Assembly (NCBI GenBank): GCA_037389465.1
Contig: JAZARR010000201.1
Coordinates: 1,860,001 to 1,924,000 of the forward strand
Length of the DNA stretch: 64,000 nucleotides
Source: Baylisascaris procyonis
Taxonomy: Eukaryota; Nematoda; Chromadorea; Rhabditida; Ascarididae
Direction: 5' to 3'
Shown: positions 52,969-63,963 of the stretch, one piece after another
How positions within the stretch are numbered: the stretch's first letter is position 1
Layout of the letters: each line of letters opens with the position of its first letter
Made by a program: the position numbers and the translations under genes
Notes under the pieces: generated by a model
Database searches by the model: none
Seen by the model: the letters and a program-made list of their open reading frames with translations, nothing else
What the model was told of the DNA's origin: nothing

Positions 52969-52975
52969 CTGAAAA
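52969..52975 (-). promoter_or_regulatory. Probable spliced-leader trans-splice acceptor of the Cdh1 gene
   Basis: On the minus strand TTTTCAG is followed by TGGGAGTGTCTCA and the ATG, leaving a 13-nt leader. Nematode messages commonly receive a 22-nt spliced leader at such a site. An upstream non-coding or in-frame exon joined by ordinary cis-splicing is the alternative. Confidence 0.55.
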
Positions 52976-55482
52976 TTTCCTCCGTAAGCACATATGGCAT
53001 ATGCATATAATCGACGCCAAAATTATTAAAGCACAGTACGCATAACCATAAACCTCACGATACAACAACTAACGTAGTACAGAGCACCCAATCGCTAACT
53101 GCTGCCACTACCTCTATAGTACCTCTGCTTCTAATCCAACAGGCCATCGGAAGTCAGATATTGCTGCACAATATCGGATAATATTTCATGTGAGGCTGGT
53201 CATAGATAACTGGGGCTTTTTAATGAGGTGCAGCTTAAAACCCGCCGAGTGTTTGCTGGCCACTCAGATGGATAAAGTCAATCGTCTCAGTGCTTGTGTG
53301 AAGAGATACACAAAGTTTTGTCTTAAAAATTCGCGTTAGCAGTGCTGCAACTTCAGGTATCTCGGTTGAAAGCCCTCAGGGTGAGGTCTGGGCAAGAATT
53401 GACCTCGATCTTCACTGGAATCGACATCACATTCAATAACGTTCGCAGTTCGTTTAGCAAATCACAATAAACAAAGTGGACAACATTATTTAATCAAATG
53501 AAACCTCCATATCCGGACAACTATCAATGTTTAACACTTCGATGTCATTAAACGTGTTAGGATACCGATTATTTGAACAATGGATTCCGGAGAAAGTGAA
53601 GTGCGCCAGGAAGCTGGCACGATGTGCTTCTTATAATTGTGCCCATCGCATCAACATCGAGAAAAAAAGACGAAGAAAAACATGCATTACGGATAGCACG
53701 TTTCCCTTCCCTGCATCTCAATTTATGATTGGTTCAAGTAAAAAAAAAATACCACAGCGCTTTACTTCAGCTTTCACTTCGTGCATGCAAATATTCTTCC
53801 ATGATATAAACTGACTATTCAGATCTTTCGAGTCTTAACTGAATTTTAACTTAATCCTGGTCGTGATCGCTAACGGATCTATGATTAGATTTTACCCAGA
53901 CTTCATTATATTATGAAATATATTATCATATTTCGCAATAATTTCTGCGATCAAGAAAAACGAAATAAGGATTTTGATTAAACGTTGCCTAGAGCGATAA
54001 AAGTTTTGATTTGCAGCCATGGTATTCAAGGCAAAAATAAAATCCCCATGATCGCATGAATTCCCATATAAAAGCTCAAGAAATCCAAAATACCTTCACA
54101 TCGACTTTTATGTTTCAGAACATTCAACATATACGACTGGATCTGAAACATCCTGAACGGATAATATCTGGTCAGGATGTTTCAGTTGAGGCTGTCTTCT
54201 TGATCAATTTTTAAAACTGGTGATACTTTTGTGACGTTTCTTCTATGGAAATTAGTTATCTCCCTATAATTCAAAACATTAAAACATATACTTATCAATG
54301 AACTCTTCATAATATAACTAGTAAATAATGATGCTTCTCATAAACTCATTCAGAAATAAATTTAAAAGTTTAAAAAATAGCTCTAAAGATATCACATCAA
54401 AAAGCAATGTAATCCTTAAAGATAGAAAAAAGAAATGAGTGAAACACTACCTCACGCTGCTGTGAGAAGGAACCTAAAAGATTCACGCAAATTAAGAAGA
54501 CACTAACAAAATCCTTGAGTTTATAATCGGGAGCAAAAACTCGAAATTTCACAACATCCCTTTCCTAAAAAATTTGAGGAGAGAAGGGATAGAAAGATGA
54601 AATGGGGGTACAAAATAGTCCCACAAACGCAGCAACACAACGTTTAGCGAACAACTGTCTTTGTAATGCTTTACGTCAATGCTCAAAGAATTTTATAAAC
54701 AAATTGTAACACATAGGTCAGAGAAGATTGTGAAACAACAAAACAAGTAGTTGTGAGATACTATACAAGAAACATTATTTCTTCATGCTTTGAAACTACC
54801 CGTCGAAATAGTGGAGGGAAGTATTCAGTTAAGGGTGAAATTGGTCTCCAAAGTGGTAAAGAGTTGTTGCCGTAGAGCAGGGCCCAAGCTACTGCACCGC
54901 CGATCATCTTATGTGCTATGGCGTCGACAATGAGCCTCAGAGATCTCGACCTTACATCCGATGAGGGAACGGTAGTGAGGAACGAGCAGGAAAATACAGA
55001 TTAATATTCTCGAATTTCAGGTCATGCAACTCCCCCCCCCCCAACAAGTTAGCCTAAAATCGCTTAAATGCAACAACGAATTTTCAATGCGTAACAAATT
55101 GCCAGCAGTATTAAAGCGTAATTAATTAAAGGAAATTAACAAAACGATTTACTCTCTAGTTGAAATTTTGGAGTCCAAAATGGGAGACAAGCCAGAGGAT
55201 TAGAAGAAATTCTACTTGTCATTGTTTTTTGCACTAACTGTTTTTTTCGTAATATCAAATTTTTTTAGAAACATGATAGAAGAAAAATATTTTTTATCTT
55301 ATATTCCCATGAGAGAAGACACTATAATTTGGCACCTATCCATAAACGTGGCATTCAACTGAATAATCACAATTAAAATGATATAAAACAGGTAAGATTC
55401 CACTAGTATAAACTATTCAATTAATCAACCATCCTGCCTATTGATAAACGATATAGAATGCACATAGGTGAGCAAGTGAGTG
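52976..55482. other. Intergenic DNA upstream of the Cdh1 gene; no confident gene
   Basis: AT-rich and unannotated. A 95-codon plus frame (53,527-53,814) has no family motif. A stop-free minus stretch of about 70 codons lies at about 54,775-54,990, is more GC-rich than its surroundings and encodes AHKMIGGAVAWALLYG without a clear start or splice pair. It may be part of an exon or dispersed repeat. No core promoter element stands out. Confidence 0.5.
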
Positions 55483-55758
55483 GTGATCTTGGCCAATTAA
55501 TACCTACAATCTTGGCCAACCGATACCTGTGACCTTGGCCAATTAATACCTGTGGTCTTGGCCAGTTAAAATCTGTGACCTTGGCCAACTAACACCTGTG
55601 ACCTTGGCCAATTAATACCTGTGACCTTGGCCAGCTAATACCTGTGATCTTGGCCGGTTAATATCTGTGACCCTGGCCAATTAATAACTGTGATCTTGGT
55701 CAATTAATACCTGTGATCTTGGTCAATTAATACCTGTGATCTTGGCCAGTCAAGACCC
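55483..55758. repeat. Minisatellite, 12 copies of 23 bp
   Basis: The unit TGTGATCTTGGCCAATTAAT plus ACC recurs with exact 23-bp spacing: CTTGG (or CCTGG) begins at 55,488, 511, 534, 557, 580, 603, 626, 649, 672, 695, 718 and 741. Copies vary mainly in the AATTAATACC half, and the CTTGGCC core is kept in most. The spacing shows no indels across 12 units. Confidence 0.97.
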
Positions 55759-55919
55759 AAGATCGCTAACGGTGTGTCTGAACAAAATTTGAAGCCAATA
55801 AGTAATTGCAGGCACCTTTATTGCACTAGCAACCATCTTCAGGTAATGCGATCTACCTGTGAATAATTAAAGACCTGAAGTAGTGGAATCTTTTGTTCAG
55901 GAAGCACATTCCTCGAGAG

Positions 55920-56253
55920 CTAACCAGTCACAATGTGTACATCACCCCTTGTTAAAGCACCCTCGAAAATAACATTAAAATTCGCACTAAGCCTATGTAC
56001 TTCAGGCTTCCGATGTTTTAAAGCACCTCCGAAATGCTCGACAAGTGAAACACCTCTGCATACGTTCCGCAACACCTGCCCCTTATCGATTATAAAACTT
56101 GTGACATTCAAAAACCACCCGACAATATCCACAAAACATTCATCCTCAATACTTGGCATCAAATTTTTACAAAAACTACAAAAAAAGCTCTTAACGCAAT
56201 TTCACTTTCAAATAAAAAACAAAATTCAGGTCACATTTTTTGCAAAGATCTGA
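55920..56253. other. Stretch open on both strands, unassigned
   Basis: An 80-codon minus frame (55,920-56,162) and a 106-codon plus frame (55,933-56,253) overlap. Neither continues the adjacent reverse-transcriptase remnant recognisably and neither shows a known motif. The DNA is less AT-rich than its surroundings, which suggests former coding sequence of unknown kind. Confidence 0.3.
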
Positions 56254-56261
56254 ATCTATCA

Positions 56262-56973
56262 TCTGTTTAGCCAATCAGCAAATCTGTCTCTATCTGCGTG
56301 CAAAACTTTGTTATCGACAGCTAGGTTTTCAACTGTTGAGAGAAGTTTTTCAGCTGTCAATAATAAAAAAAAAAAGTTTGCATATGCTTGGCAATTTATT
56401 CAAATAGACTCGAAACAATAGTGACCCGAGAGTGTCACTCAGTAAAAGACAGCTGGACATCACATCGTTAATCGAAACTTTGCTGTCGATTTTCACTTTA
56501 AAATTCCGAGCATTTATGAAGCAGTAAATACATATCAATAACACCCAAACGATATCAATAAATCTCTAGCTTATAGATAATATTTTCACAGCTAATCATG
56601 ATAAATGCTTTAGCGCAATCTATATAACCGAATGACTAAGCAAAGAACCTTATATAGTCAAATCATGAACGTTACTAGTAGGCAGATGACTGGCGATAGA
56701 ATTCTTAACAATGGTTTTAAGAAGCTTGCAAACTCACTAAATTACTGGTTCGACTCAAGAAAAAAACTGATGAAACTAACCCTCAATCACTGCTTGAATA
56801 GACCGAACAAACCTGTTAACCTCACAAAACGCACCAACACTGAGAAATTTTTAGCAGCCTCGAATCTATCAAACAATTCCACGTCATCACTGCATATATC
56901 ATACTTCAAAAATAATGCAAAATATTTCAAGTATTATAAATATTATAAAATAAACGTTCAGGAATTCCATCTG
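56262..56973 (-). pseudogene. Decayed non-LTR reverse transcriptase (CR1/Jockey-like), fragment 1
   Basis: Reading the minus strand in several frames gives, in the family's order: ADGIPE (56,973-56,957), CKLLKTIVKNSIASHL (56,730-56,683), DCAKAFI with ENIIYKLE (56,620-56,570), KVKIDSKVSI with LGSLLFRVYLNKLPSIC (about 56,510-56,383), and LHADRDRFADWLNR (56,305-56,262). These correspond to DGIP, [35 protein letters not shown] and the downstream D-L-FA-W motif of the RT domain. Stops and frameshifts separate the blocks, and the catalytic FADD is not seen, so it is dead. The plus-strand 157-codon frame at 56,632-57,105 is antisense to it and not a gene. Confidence 0.7.
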
Positions 56974-57670
56974 CTCAACAGCAAATCTTTCATTAAAATA
57001 CGGGAAACGGAAAGCAAGAGAGAGGAGACGACAACAAACGTTGCACACATCGAGTGCGAGCTACATCTCAACAATGACTCTGTGCGTGTGCGTGCTAGCG
57101 AATAGGCGCAAGTGTGGTATCGATCGAAATACACGCGTCCGGTTGTTTGCCCTTCCCATCCCACTCCAAGCCAATCTGCTCTCTCTCTATCTACCTCTCT
57201 CTTTTATTGCCTCTTCTATTGGCAATTTTAAACGCAATGAAATCGTCTACGATTCATTTTATTGAATATTACAGCTATATATCCATAAAAAATGATGAGA
57301 ATGACGTCAACTCGTATTAACGTAGTAATTTGTAAATGAAATAAGAGCAGCAAAAGGTTTGATGATGGTGATAGAGTCTTAACGTCCAAGGCAATAGAGA
57401 AGCCTATCTCAAATTATTCGCATGGCTGTTCACTTTAGTTAAACACATGTAGAGCAATAGCGAGGGCTCGATCCATTGAGTTCATATCATTTGCTCCTTA
57501 CTGCAACGAGTGCAATTTCATTCACAAATTATTGAGGTCATTGTGGATTCCACGTTAGAAAATAGTATTTTTTTTTTTAATATGAGTTGATCCAGCTGTC
57601 AATGATTTCCTTATCGCTCATACTGCAAATTGCATTGCATTCTGCGTGCCGTGCAGTACAGTTGCATAGA

Positions 57671-57848
57671 AAATTATCGAAAAGCTTTCGGTTGCTTGTT
57701 TACTGTCGCCCCATTTTGGAATACTGTAGTCGGGTCTGATCCCTGGTCCCCGTCCGTGAAAAAGGATATCGAGATAATTGAGAGAATTCAACGGCGTTTC
57801 ACTAAGGAAGCCTTTCGAAAAGCTTTCTATGGACCCGTTCCAACCTAA
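57671..57848 (+). pseudogene. Decayed non-LTR reverse transcriptase, C-terminal fragment 2
   Basis: One plus frame reads KSFRLLVYCRPILEYCS at 57,680-57,730. After a frame change near 57,735-57,742 another reads WSPSVKKDIEIIERIQRRFT and continues to a stop at 57,848. The pair matches the Y-RP-LEY-S-VW-P and IE-VQRRFTK region near the end of the RT region in CR1/Jockey-type elements. It is in the opposite orientation to the fragment at 56,262-56,973, so it is either an inverted piece of the same copy or a separate insertion. Confidence 0.72.
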
Positions 57849-58730
57849 TTATGATTTTTTTATTTTTCAATTCGTAATAATTTAATGCCGGAAGTATTGC
57901 TCAAAAAATATACGAAATGCCATCGACCTTAATACGCCCATATTTCCGACAGTGAATTATTACCGCAACGATCATCGCGAAATTCACTTGTATCGCTGCG
58001 AGGAACCGGTACTACATCTTCATCAGCAATTGGGCGTTTATATAGGGTGTTGAACCCCGACTACCAATGGAGGTGTCTTATCAATCAGCGTTGGATGCTT
58101 GAAGGAGCACCGAAATCGAACTCGGATCCGATGAACCACAATTTCACCTATTCGTGAATATGCAAACAAGTCGATGATTGTTGCAGCAATTAAATTTTTG
58201 AGCCCCGCGGCTTATTAGTAATTCTCAGTGACTGTAGGCAATCTATAGAGAAAGCAATTTCCAGAACTCCGCAGACATGAATTTCAAGATACACTCAAAC
58301 GAACTTCATAGCCCACAAGTGAGGTGTTCTGCAAGCAGATCGTTGATCAGATAAGAGGACGTCCGACTAGCATTTCGTTCTATAAGCGATCAACAATTAG
58401 CACTTAAAGCAACGAATCTATCACCTCGCCTCTTCGTCGAGGAATTATTATAAAAATCTGACAATAGGCTAACAATAAACTCTTCTATTTAGCATCACTA
58501 AAAAACACATATGAAAAAGAAGATTTAAGTGGTCAATGTTGAGTGTAGATGGCTGATCTCAACTTCGTTTTATTGAGCATCTGTCAATATTCCAGCGTTT
58601 TTTTTTTACTCTCATTTTGGGCCTTTTGTCATTACCGATGAATACTATCGAACATTGGCTTTTCTCCCACCTCAAATATTTACCTTGTTGCATGATCTCA
58701 GGTGTATTACCATTAAATGAGGATCATGTT

Positions 58731-58802
58731 CATGACCTCAGATAACATGGCTTTCATGACCTCAAGTAACGTGGATTTCATGACCTCAGGTAACATGGAT
58801 AT
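58731..58802. repeat. Three tandem copies of a 24-bp unit
   Basis: CATGACCTCA begins at 58,731, 58,755 and 58,779, each followed by a variant of GGTAACATGGATTT. A more diverged copy, CATGATCTCAGGTGTATTA, lies at 58,691. Confidence 0.9.
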
Positions 58803-59407
58803 TAAAAATCCTGAATTAGGAGCAAATAATTTTTCCATAACCTGTTTAATTAGTGATTTATTAAGGTGGAGAAAAAATTAAAGATTTAGCATTTAATACG
58901 ATGATTCATTTGAGTGCTATAATCGAAGTGAAAATAAGATATATTTATTCAGCTCAAACAATACATAAAAATATATCGTCAATAATATAGGAAATTTGAG
59001 ACGATTAAGTGACAGAGAGAGGAAGATCATAACTATGTGGGATACAATTGTTGGGGGTTTTTTGGATGTTCTATAGTTGAACTCGACATTCTTCAACGCA
59101 GAAGGGGATAATTTTTTGGGAATTAGGCAGATATTTGCTAGATTTTTACAGTAATCACTATAAATTTTAAAGTAAAACTTCAACGACTAATATGCGGCAT
59201 TTAACATTTGCGGTCTTATCTAATACATATAAAAGTCGTATGAACTAAAAAAACGTTCACGAAATTCGCAACACCGATGAGAGAGTCAAGTAGCAGAGTG
59301 TAATATAAGAAATCAAGGACATCAATCGACGGTGCTCTATCGTTGTAAAACGTGAAAGTGTGATGATACGATTGAATTCGTTGTCAGTGTTATGCTGTTA
59401 ACAAAGC

Positions 59408-59411
59408 TTCG

Positions 59412-59457
<46 letters not shown>

Positions 59458-59461
59458 CGAA
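59408..59461. repeat. 54-bp perfect palindrome with (TA)n core
   Basis: TTCGTTA, then an uninterrupted TA run of about 40 bases, then TAACGAA. The sequence is fully self-complementary from 59,408 to 59,461, and the symmetry stops one base beyond on each side. Confidence 0.97.
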
Positions 59462-60653
59462 TGCGGTCGTTGAGTAGACGGAAGCAAAACAGAGGAGTAT
59501 GTTTATAAACGATGAGAAAAAACATCTCGACAGGAAGTTATAAAACGAGAAATAATGACTGAAGGAGAGAGAGGAAAGATAATGGAATGCAGAAAATTAG
59601 ATTCATAAAAGAATAGAAGAATATCGGTAAATGATAGATGCAAACTTTGCAAAAAGAGTATCATTATTTGATGAGTTCATATTAGTAGACAAACAGAAAG
59701 ATGAAGAAGTACACCAAAAACACTATAGAAAGCAGTTCAACGAATAAATGAAAAGATAAAATAAAAAAGGAGTGCGTAGAAAAGGAACAGAAAAAAAGAC
59801 TCATGTAGGTAATACGAGAATGGATGCCACATTTATATTGGACACACACAAGAAACGATCACTATAATATACGATGAAAAACATAATTTCAAGCAATTTA
59901 AATAACAGTACAGGTAAGAGTTGATTATGCGGGACAACAACACTTCGATATCACATTCTCAGGCATCTAGAGAAGCGTCATATATTTATGTGAGTAATCC
60001 TTTAAATATTCGTGGTCCCAATCGGTTCAATAGGCGGCAACTGCAAAAGGCGCTTGCCAAGTTCACCATCGTCGAATGGGTCAATTTTTTGACGGAAGTC
60101 GTCATCCAATAGTCTTTCACAACGACCTAAGAGGACGACGATTCAGAATGATTTAATTTTTGTATCGAAGTTGATAAATGATTCATCCATATAACTTGAA
60201 GAATTTATTTAAATTACGAAACTGCAGGTAAAGCAACAGGTGGCTGATCATCGAATGTAATATTATTGAGCACCATAAACATTTGCTAGTTGCTATGCTC
60301 TAAGTGGAACGCTTATAAATGGCTCAATATAAAGAACAACGATAAAGGCGGATGTGGACAACGATATGGGCTTATCGAACGTTCCCTATGCCTCGAATTC
60401 TTTCAAGGATTTCACGAATACGGATTTTTCAACAGGAGCTTTACCTTCATATATTTTCATAAAATTAGTCATCTTCAAAGTTTTATAGATCTTTTATTAG
60501 CAATTTGTACTATTATCAATTACTCTTAAAGTTCAACACATCTTTTATTACCATCCCGCACCACCTCGAATATTTCTTATCACCATTTTCCACTATTTTA
60601 AGATGGTTTTAATTTTTAAGATTGTTCATACACCTGTCACCACCATCCGGCAT

Positions 60654-60716
60654 CATTGGTCATTTTTAAAGCACCATTGGTCATTTTCAAAGCCCCATTG
60701 GTCATTTTCAAAATTT
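60654..60716. repeat. Three tandem copies of a 21-bp unit
   Basis: CATTGGTCATTTTCAAAGCC units begin at 60,654, 60,675 and 60,696. Only a few substitutions distinguish them. Confidence 0.9.
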
Positions 60717-61206
60717 CATATATCTTTTCTCAGCAATAAGCTGTGTCCTACCATTCACATATTCTATCACTATTTACTATAATGTGGTATAATTTTAAAA
60801 ATTTATACGGCGTTTACTTAATAAAAACATTTGCATTAACCTATAATAACATAAATATCGAGAAATGATAGAAATAATCTAGGCGTCGAGTAACGAAATA
60901 AAATAAAAAAACGAAAGAAAACAAATGCGTTCAGCATCATGTGCATCAGCTATATCACGTTGCGCAATGCCCTTAATAGCTGTGATGAAGTTGAAATTGA
61001 AGTCTTTATACCGACCCACAACGCAGCCACACCACATTTGACTGTCGAATATCAATGAAGAGGAGAGAAGAAAGTAGAAAGCAACATAGATGAAGATTGC
61101 CTCAAGTTGTCATACCTAATAAGGCATAAAATGCATGGCAAATTGCGAACAAGATCACTGAAATGTGGGAAATATGCAATGCGTGCAAGACATTGGTTTC
61201 AAGAAA

Positions 61207-61254
61207 TCCCTCGACGGGTAGGGGAACTAATCCCTCGACGCGTTGGGGAATTAT
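61207..61254. repeat. 24-bp tandem duplication
   Basis: TCCCTCGACGGGTAGGGGAA with four more bases is followed directly by TCCCTCGACGCGTTGGGGAA with four more. It lies in a plus frame at 61,107-61,310, where it duplicates eight codons (IPRRVGEL), but the frame itself is unrecognised. Confidence 0.85.
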
Positions 61255-62379
61255 GTCAGCTCTGGGTCACCTCGCGAGAATACCCAAGGGGAAATAACGA
61301 TGAACTCTGAGCACTCGTGCAGAATTGTATGAGGCAATTTGATGTAGTATTGTATTTTATCATTTGAAGTTTGCTTCAGAGATTTTTGCATTGATGATGA
61401 CTTCAGTTCTTCTAATTTTTGATCTGTCTATAGGAATGCTTAGCTTCCGGTTGAATTCTTTCAATTGCATGAAATTAATCTGCGTATACTATACAATATT
61501 TTAGCCAAATAAAGGCAAATATTTTGGACGTGCCTGTACATCTTTAAGTCACTAATTTATAAAAAATATGTATATGCAAAAATGAATGGTGTTCACCTAG
61601 AAAATCACTTTCTAGACGATAAAAGTATCAAGTGGTAGGTCATTTCAGACGTGAAACCTTTTCCATTTTGTGTTGTAAGAAATGCTCTAGGTTATACTCT
61701 ACTTTGGTTTAATGCACAAAAAGACGATGGAATTAGACCTACCGCATTGATTGAACTCAATAAAACAAAATCGACCAGCTTCAATCTAATTACGATCTGC
61801 GCTGGATTGAGCTGGATACTTTCTGAGCTCAGTATCCACAATACTCAGCAACGGCGTTCGTCTATGATTGCTAGATCATACTTAATAACATTTAAATTGT
61901 TTAAAGCACTTATATTTCACTTTATTGCCTCTTTTTTTGAACCCTTTTTATTCGTTTATGAGTCTATCACGTTTTCAGATCTCCTTTATTTGAAAAAAAA
62001 TAAAGAATTCCTAAAATAAAAAAAAATAAAGAATTCCTGTTTTTTCAAATCTTTTATCCCTTTATTTTTTCATTTACAATATTTTTTTCTCCTCGTTGAA
62101 TCCCAACGAATATTCTTAAGAGCGATCACTTAGCACTTCGAAGACAACGATCGATCGATATGCACAACGGCGTGAGAGTGTTTCTATCAGTTGATATATA
62201 TTCAACAACTGGAAATATTTCAATATTTTCTACAAAATTCTCTCACGATTTTTCAAAAAATTTTCAATCTTAAAAGAATTTTTTATGAAAGATTTTAAGC
62301 AAAGATATTATTTCAAATATCGATAAAAGCTTTATATCGTCTCAACAAATATTCATCAATCAGTTACATCTCGTTGCGA

Positions 62380-63679
62380 ATGTGTTTGACGATTGCACTA
62401 GATCTCCTCTTTGTAGTGGTAAACGTTCTTTCATTTTATTTAAAAAAAAAAACTATATTTTATAATATGCAAATTTTTATTCTTTTTTTCACTTCATAAT
62501 TTGCATAAATTTTTAGAGGCTATCATATGTACTATGAGAAATGTTCTCTAGAAAAAAATAGAAATGAAGACATAATTAGATAAGACCCATCGAGAAGATT
62601 AGTTCAAGAATTAGTTCGCACCTCGTTGAAAGATTAAATTCCCTTATGTCGAAAATGTATTTTAAACATCCGAATACAACTTGTCATCTACTTTAATGAA
62701 TAAAAATAATCTCAACGAATTTCCCTTTCAATCATAGAAACGTCAGCACGTCTCGATTTTATCATGAGTCATTCCTTAGATAAAATGCGCATATATACGG
62801 AACTAAATTTTCTCCGCATACAATTGTCAATCAAAAGTTTACAAGCCAAATTTTTGGGCAAGTAATTATTCGAATAGCAATTGCCCACTTCCTTCAAAGT
62901 ACCCGCAATTACAAATTGGTAAATTAAAAAATAAGGAAAAATTTGTTAGAAATACGCAATTCCTCTCGAAATATGACCTCGTTCTTCAAGAAAAAAAGCG
63001 CTACTTATTTATTTTCCTCTGGTGCATTTAACCGCTTTCCTGCGCAATCGAACGGTTAAATTACCTAAATATGTATAATAATCACATTTATGGGCAATTA
63101 ATTTCATTATTTCATTGTTTTCCATAATGATGATCAATATTGCACATATTTCAAATTGCATATATGCAATTATTTGAAGCTTAATATTTTCAAAACCTGA
63201 TGTTTACATAATATTTACTTGATTGGAATTTTCTAGCAATATCGGGGAATTATTTAGATCATCTCATTTGTAATTAACACTGTAAAAACTAGAGACAACC
63301 AATAAATCTATCGATAAAATTGTTATTACTTTTAATTCAAGTTGAAACATTTAAATATGAATCCTCTACAGGCTTTGGTGGTTCAATCTCAGCCACATCC
63401 AGGTCGATGTCCAGAATTGAATGAGCCACCGCCAGAAAGGGATAACGATTGCAATTGGGTGGTTGTTGCTGATTTTAGAGGATGCCGTACCTATGTCAAA
63501 GAATGTGGGCAACCAAACGAGTATGCATTAGATTATGTTATTGTACTCAATGCTTCATTATCTCTTCCGCTTATATTTTATTTTATGAAAAGGAGTTCTG
63601 CAATTGCAAACCATTGCAACTTCTTTACAACATTTATTGCAAGGATCATCACTGTTGCAAATCGATGGATTATGTTTAG
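62380..63679 (+). CDS. Probable small secreted cysteine-rich protein, three exons, 96 aa
   Basis: Proposed exons 62,380-62,418, 63,372-63,536 and 63,593-63,679, all phase 0. Splice sites: GTG|GTAAAC; CTCTACAG|GCT; TAT|GTTATT; GAAAAG|GAG. Exon 1 plus the start of exon 2 gives a hydrophobic signal peptide (MCLTIALDLLFVVALVVQ), followed by PHPGRCP. The mature part has nine cysteines, at residues 26, 40, 51, 58, 71, 73, 84, 89 and 90, ending CNC, YCKDHHCC, then KSMDYV and TAG. HPGRCP and C-x-D-x-x-CC recall WAP/four-disulfide inhibitors, but the usual C-terminal cysteines are missing, so no family is assigned. The second intron is only 56 bp; without it exon 2 runs on to 63,692 in a frame with few cysteines. 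A CAG at 62,361-62,363, 16 nt before the ATG, could be a trans-splice site. AATAAA lies at 63,958-63,963. Confidence 0.5.
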
Positions 63680-63957
63680 TAAATCGGATTGAGATTCAAC
63701 TTTGTGCAGATTTCGATGAATCTTAGCAGTTTTTAACTTCAAACGTTAATTGCCTCTCTTTCAGCAGAGTTTTTATTATCTTTTTTTTTTTGAATTCGAC
63801 TCTTTGACTTTTTTTGGCGGAGACTGTTACATTTGAGGGGGGAGGGGAACTACGAACAAGTCCTAAGTTTTAACAACTATATAAGATTGATTATCTGTAA
63901 TTTATCAGTGAGAAGACTTGAAAAGTTTAACTTAAAGTACTTTGCGTTAATGGGGTA

Positions 63958-63963
63958 AATAAA
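63958..63963 (+). terminator. Possible poly(A) signal of the cysteine-rich gene
   Basis: AATAAA about 280 bp after the TAG at 63,677-63,679. In AT-rich DNA the hexamer is common, so support is only positional. Bases 63,680-63,957 hold nothing else recognisable apart from poly-T and poly-G patches near 63,780-63,845. Confidence 0.3.

Larger units (their letters stand above)
57849..62379. other. AT-rich intergenic DNA with short repeats; no confident gene
   Basis: It contains the 24-bp, 21-bp and 24-bp tandem repeats and the TA palindrome listed separately. Two frames deserve mention. The frame at 59,921-60,112 (+) ends KALAKFTIVEWVNFLTEVVI and its antisense is also open. At 61,649-62,019 (+) a 123-codon frame begins right after CATTTCAG, reads KPFPFCVVRNALGYTLLWFN and includes a hydrophobic stretch, with AATAAA nearby; it could be a terminal exon. 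Neither was recognised. Confidence 0.45.

Noticed and set aside
56748..56760. tRNA or SINE B box (GGTTCGACTC)
   Set aside because: No A box at the right distance and no cloverleaf could be drawn; it falls within the decayed reverse transcriptase.
56632..57105. 157-codon plus-strand ORF, the longest in the window
   Set aside because: Asn/Lys/Ser-rich without motif, and antisense to ordered reverse-transcriptase remnants on the minus strand.
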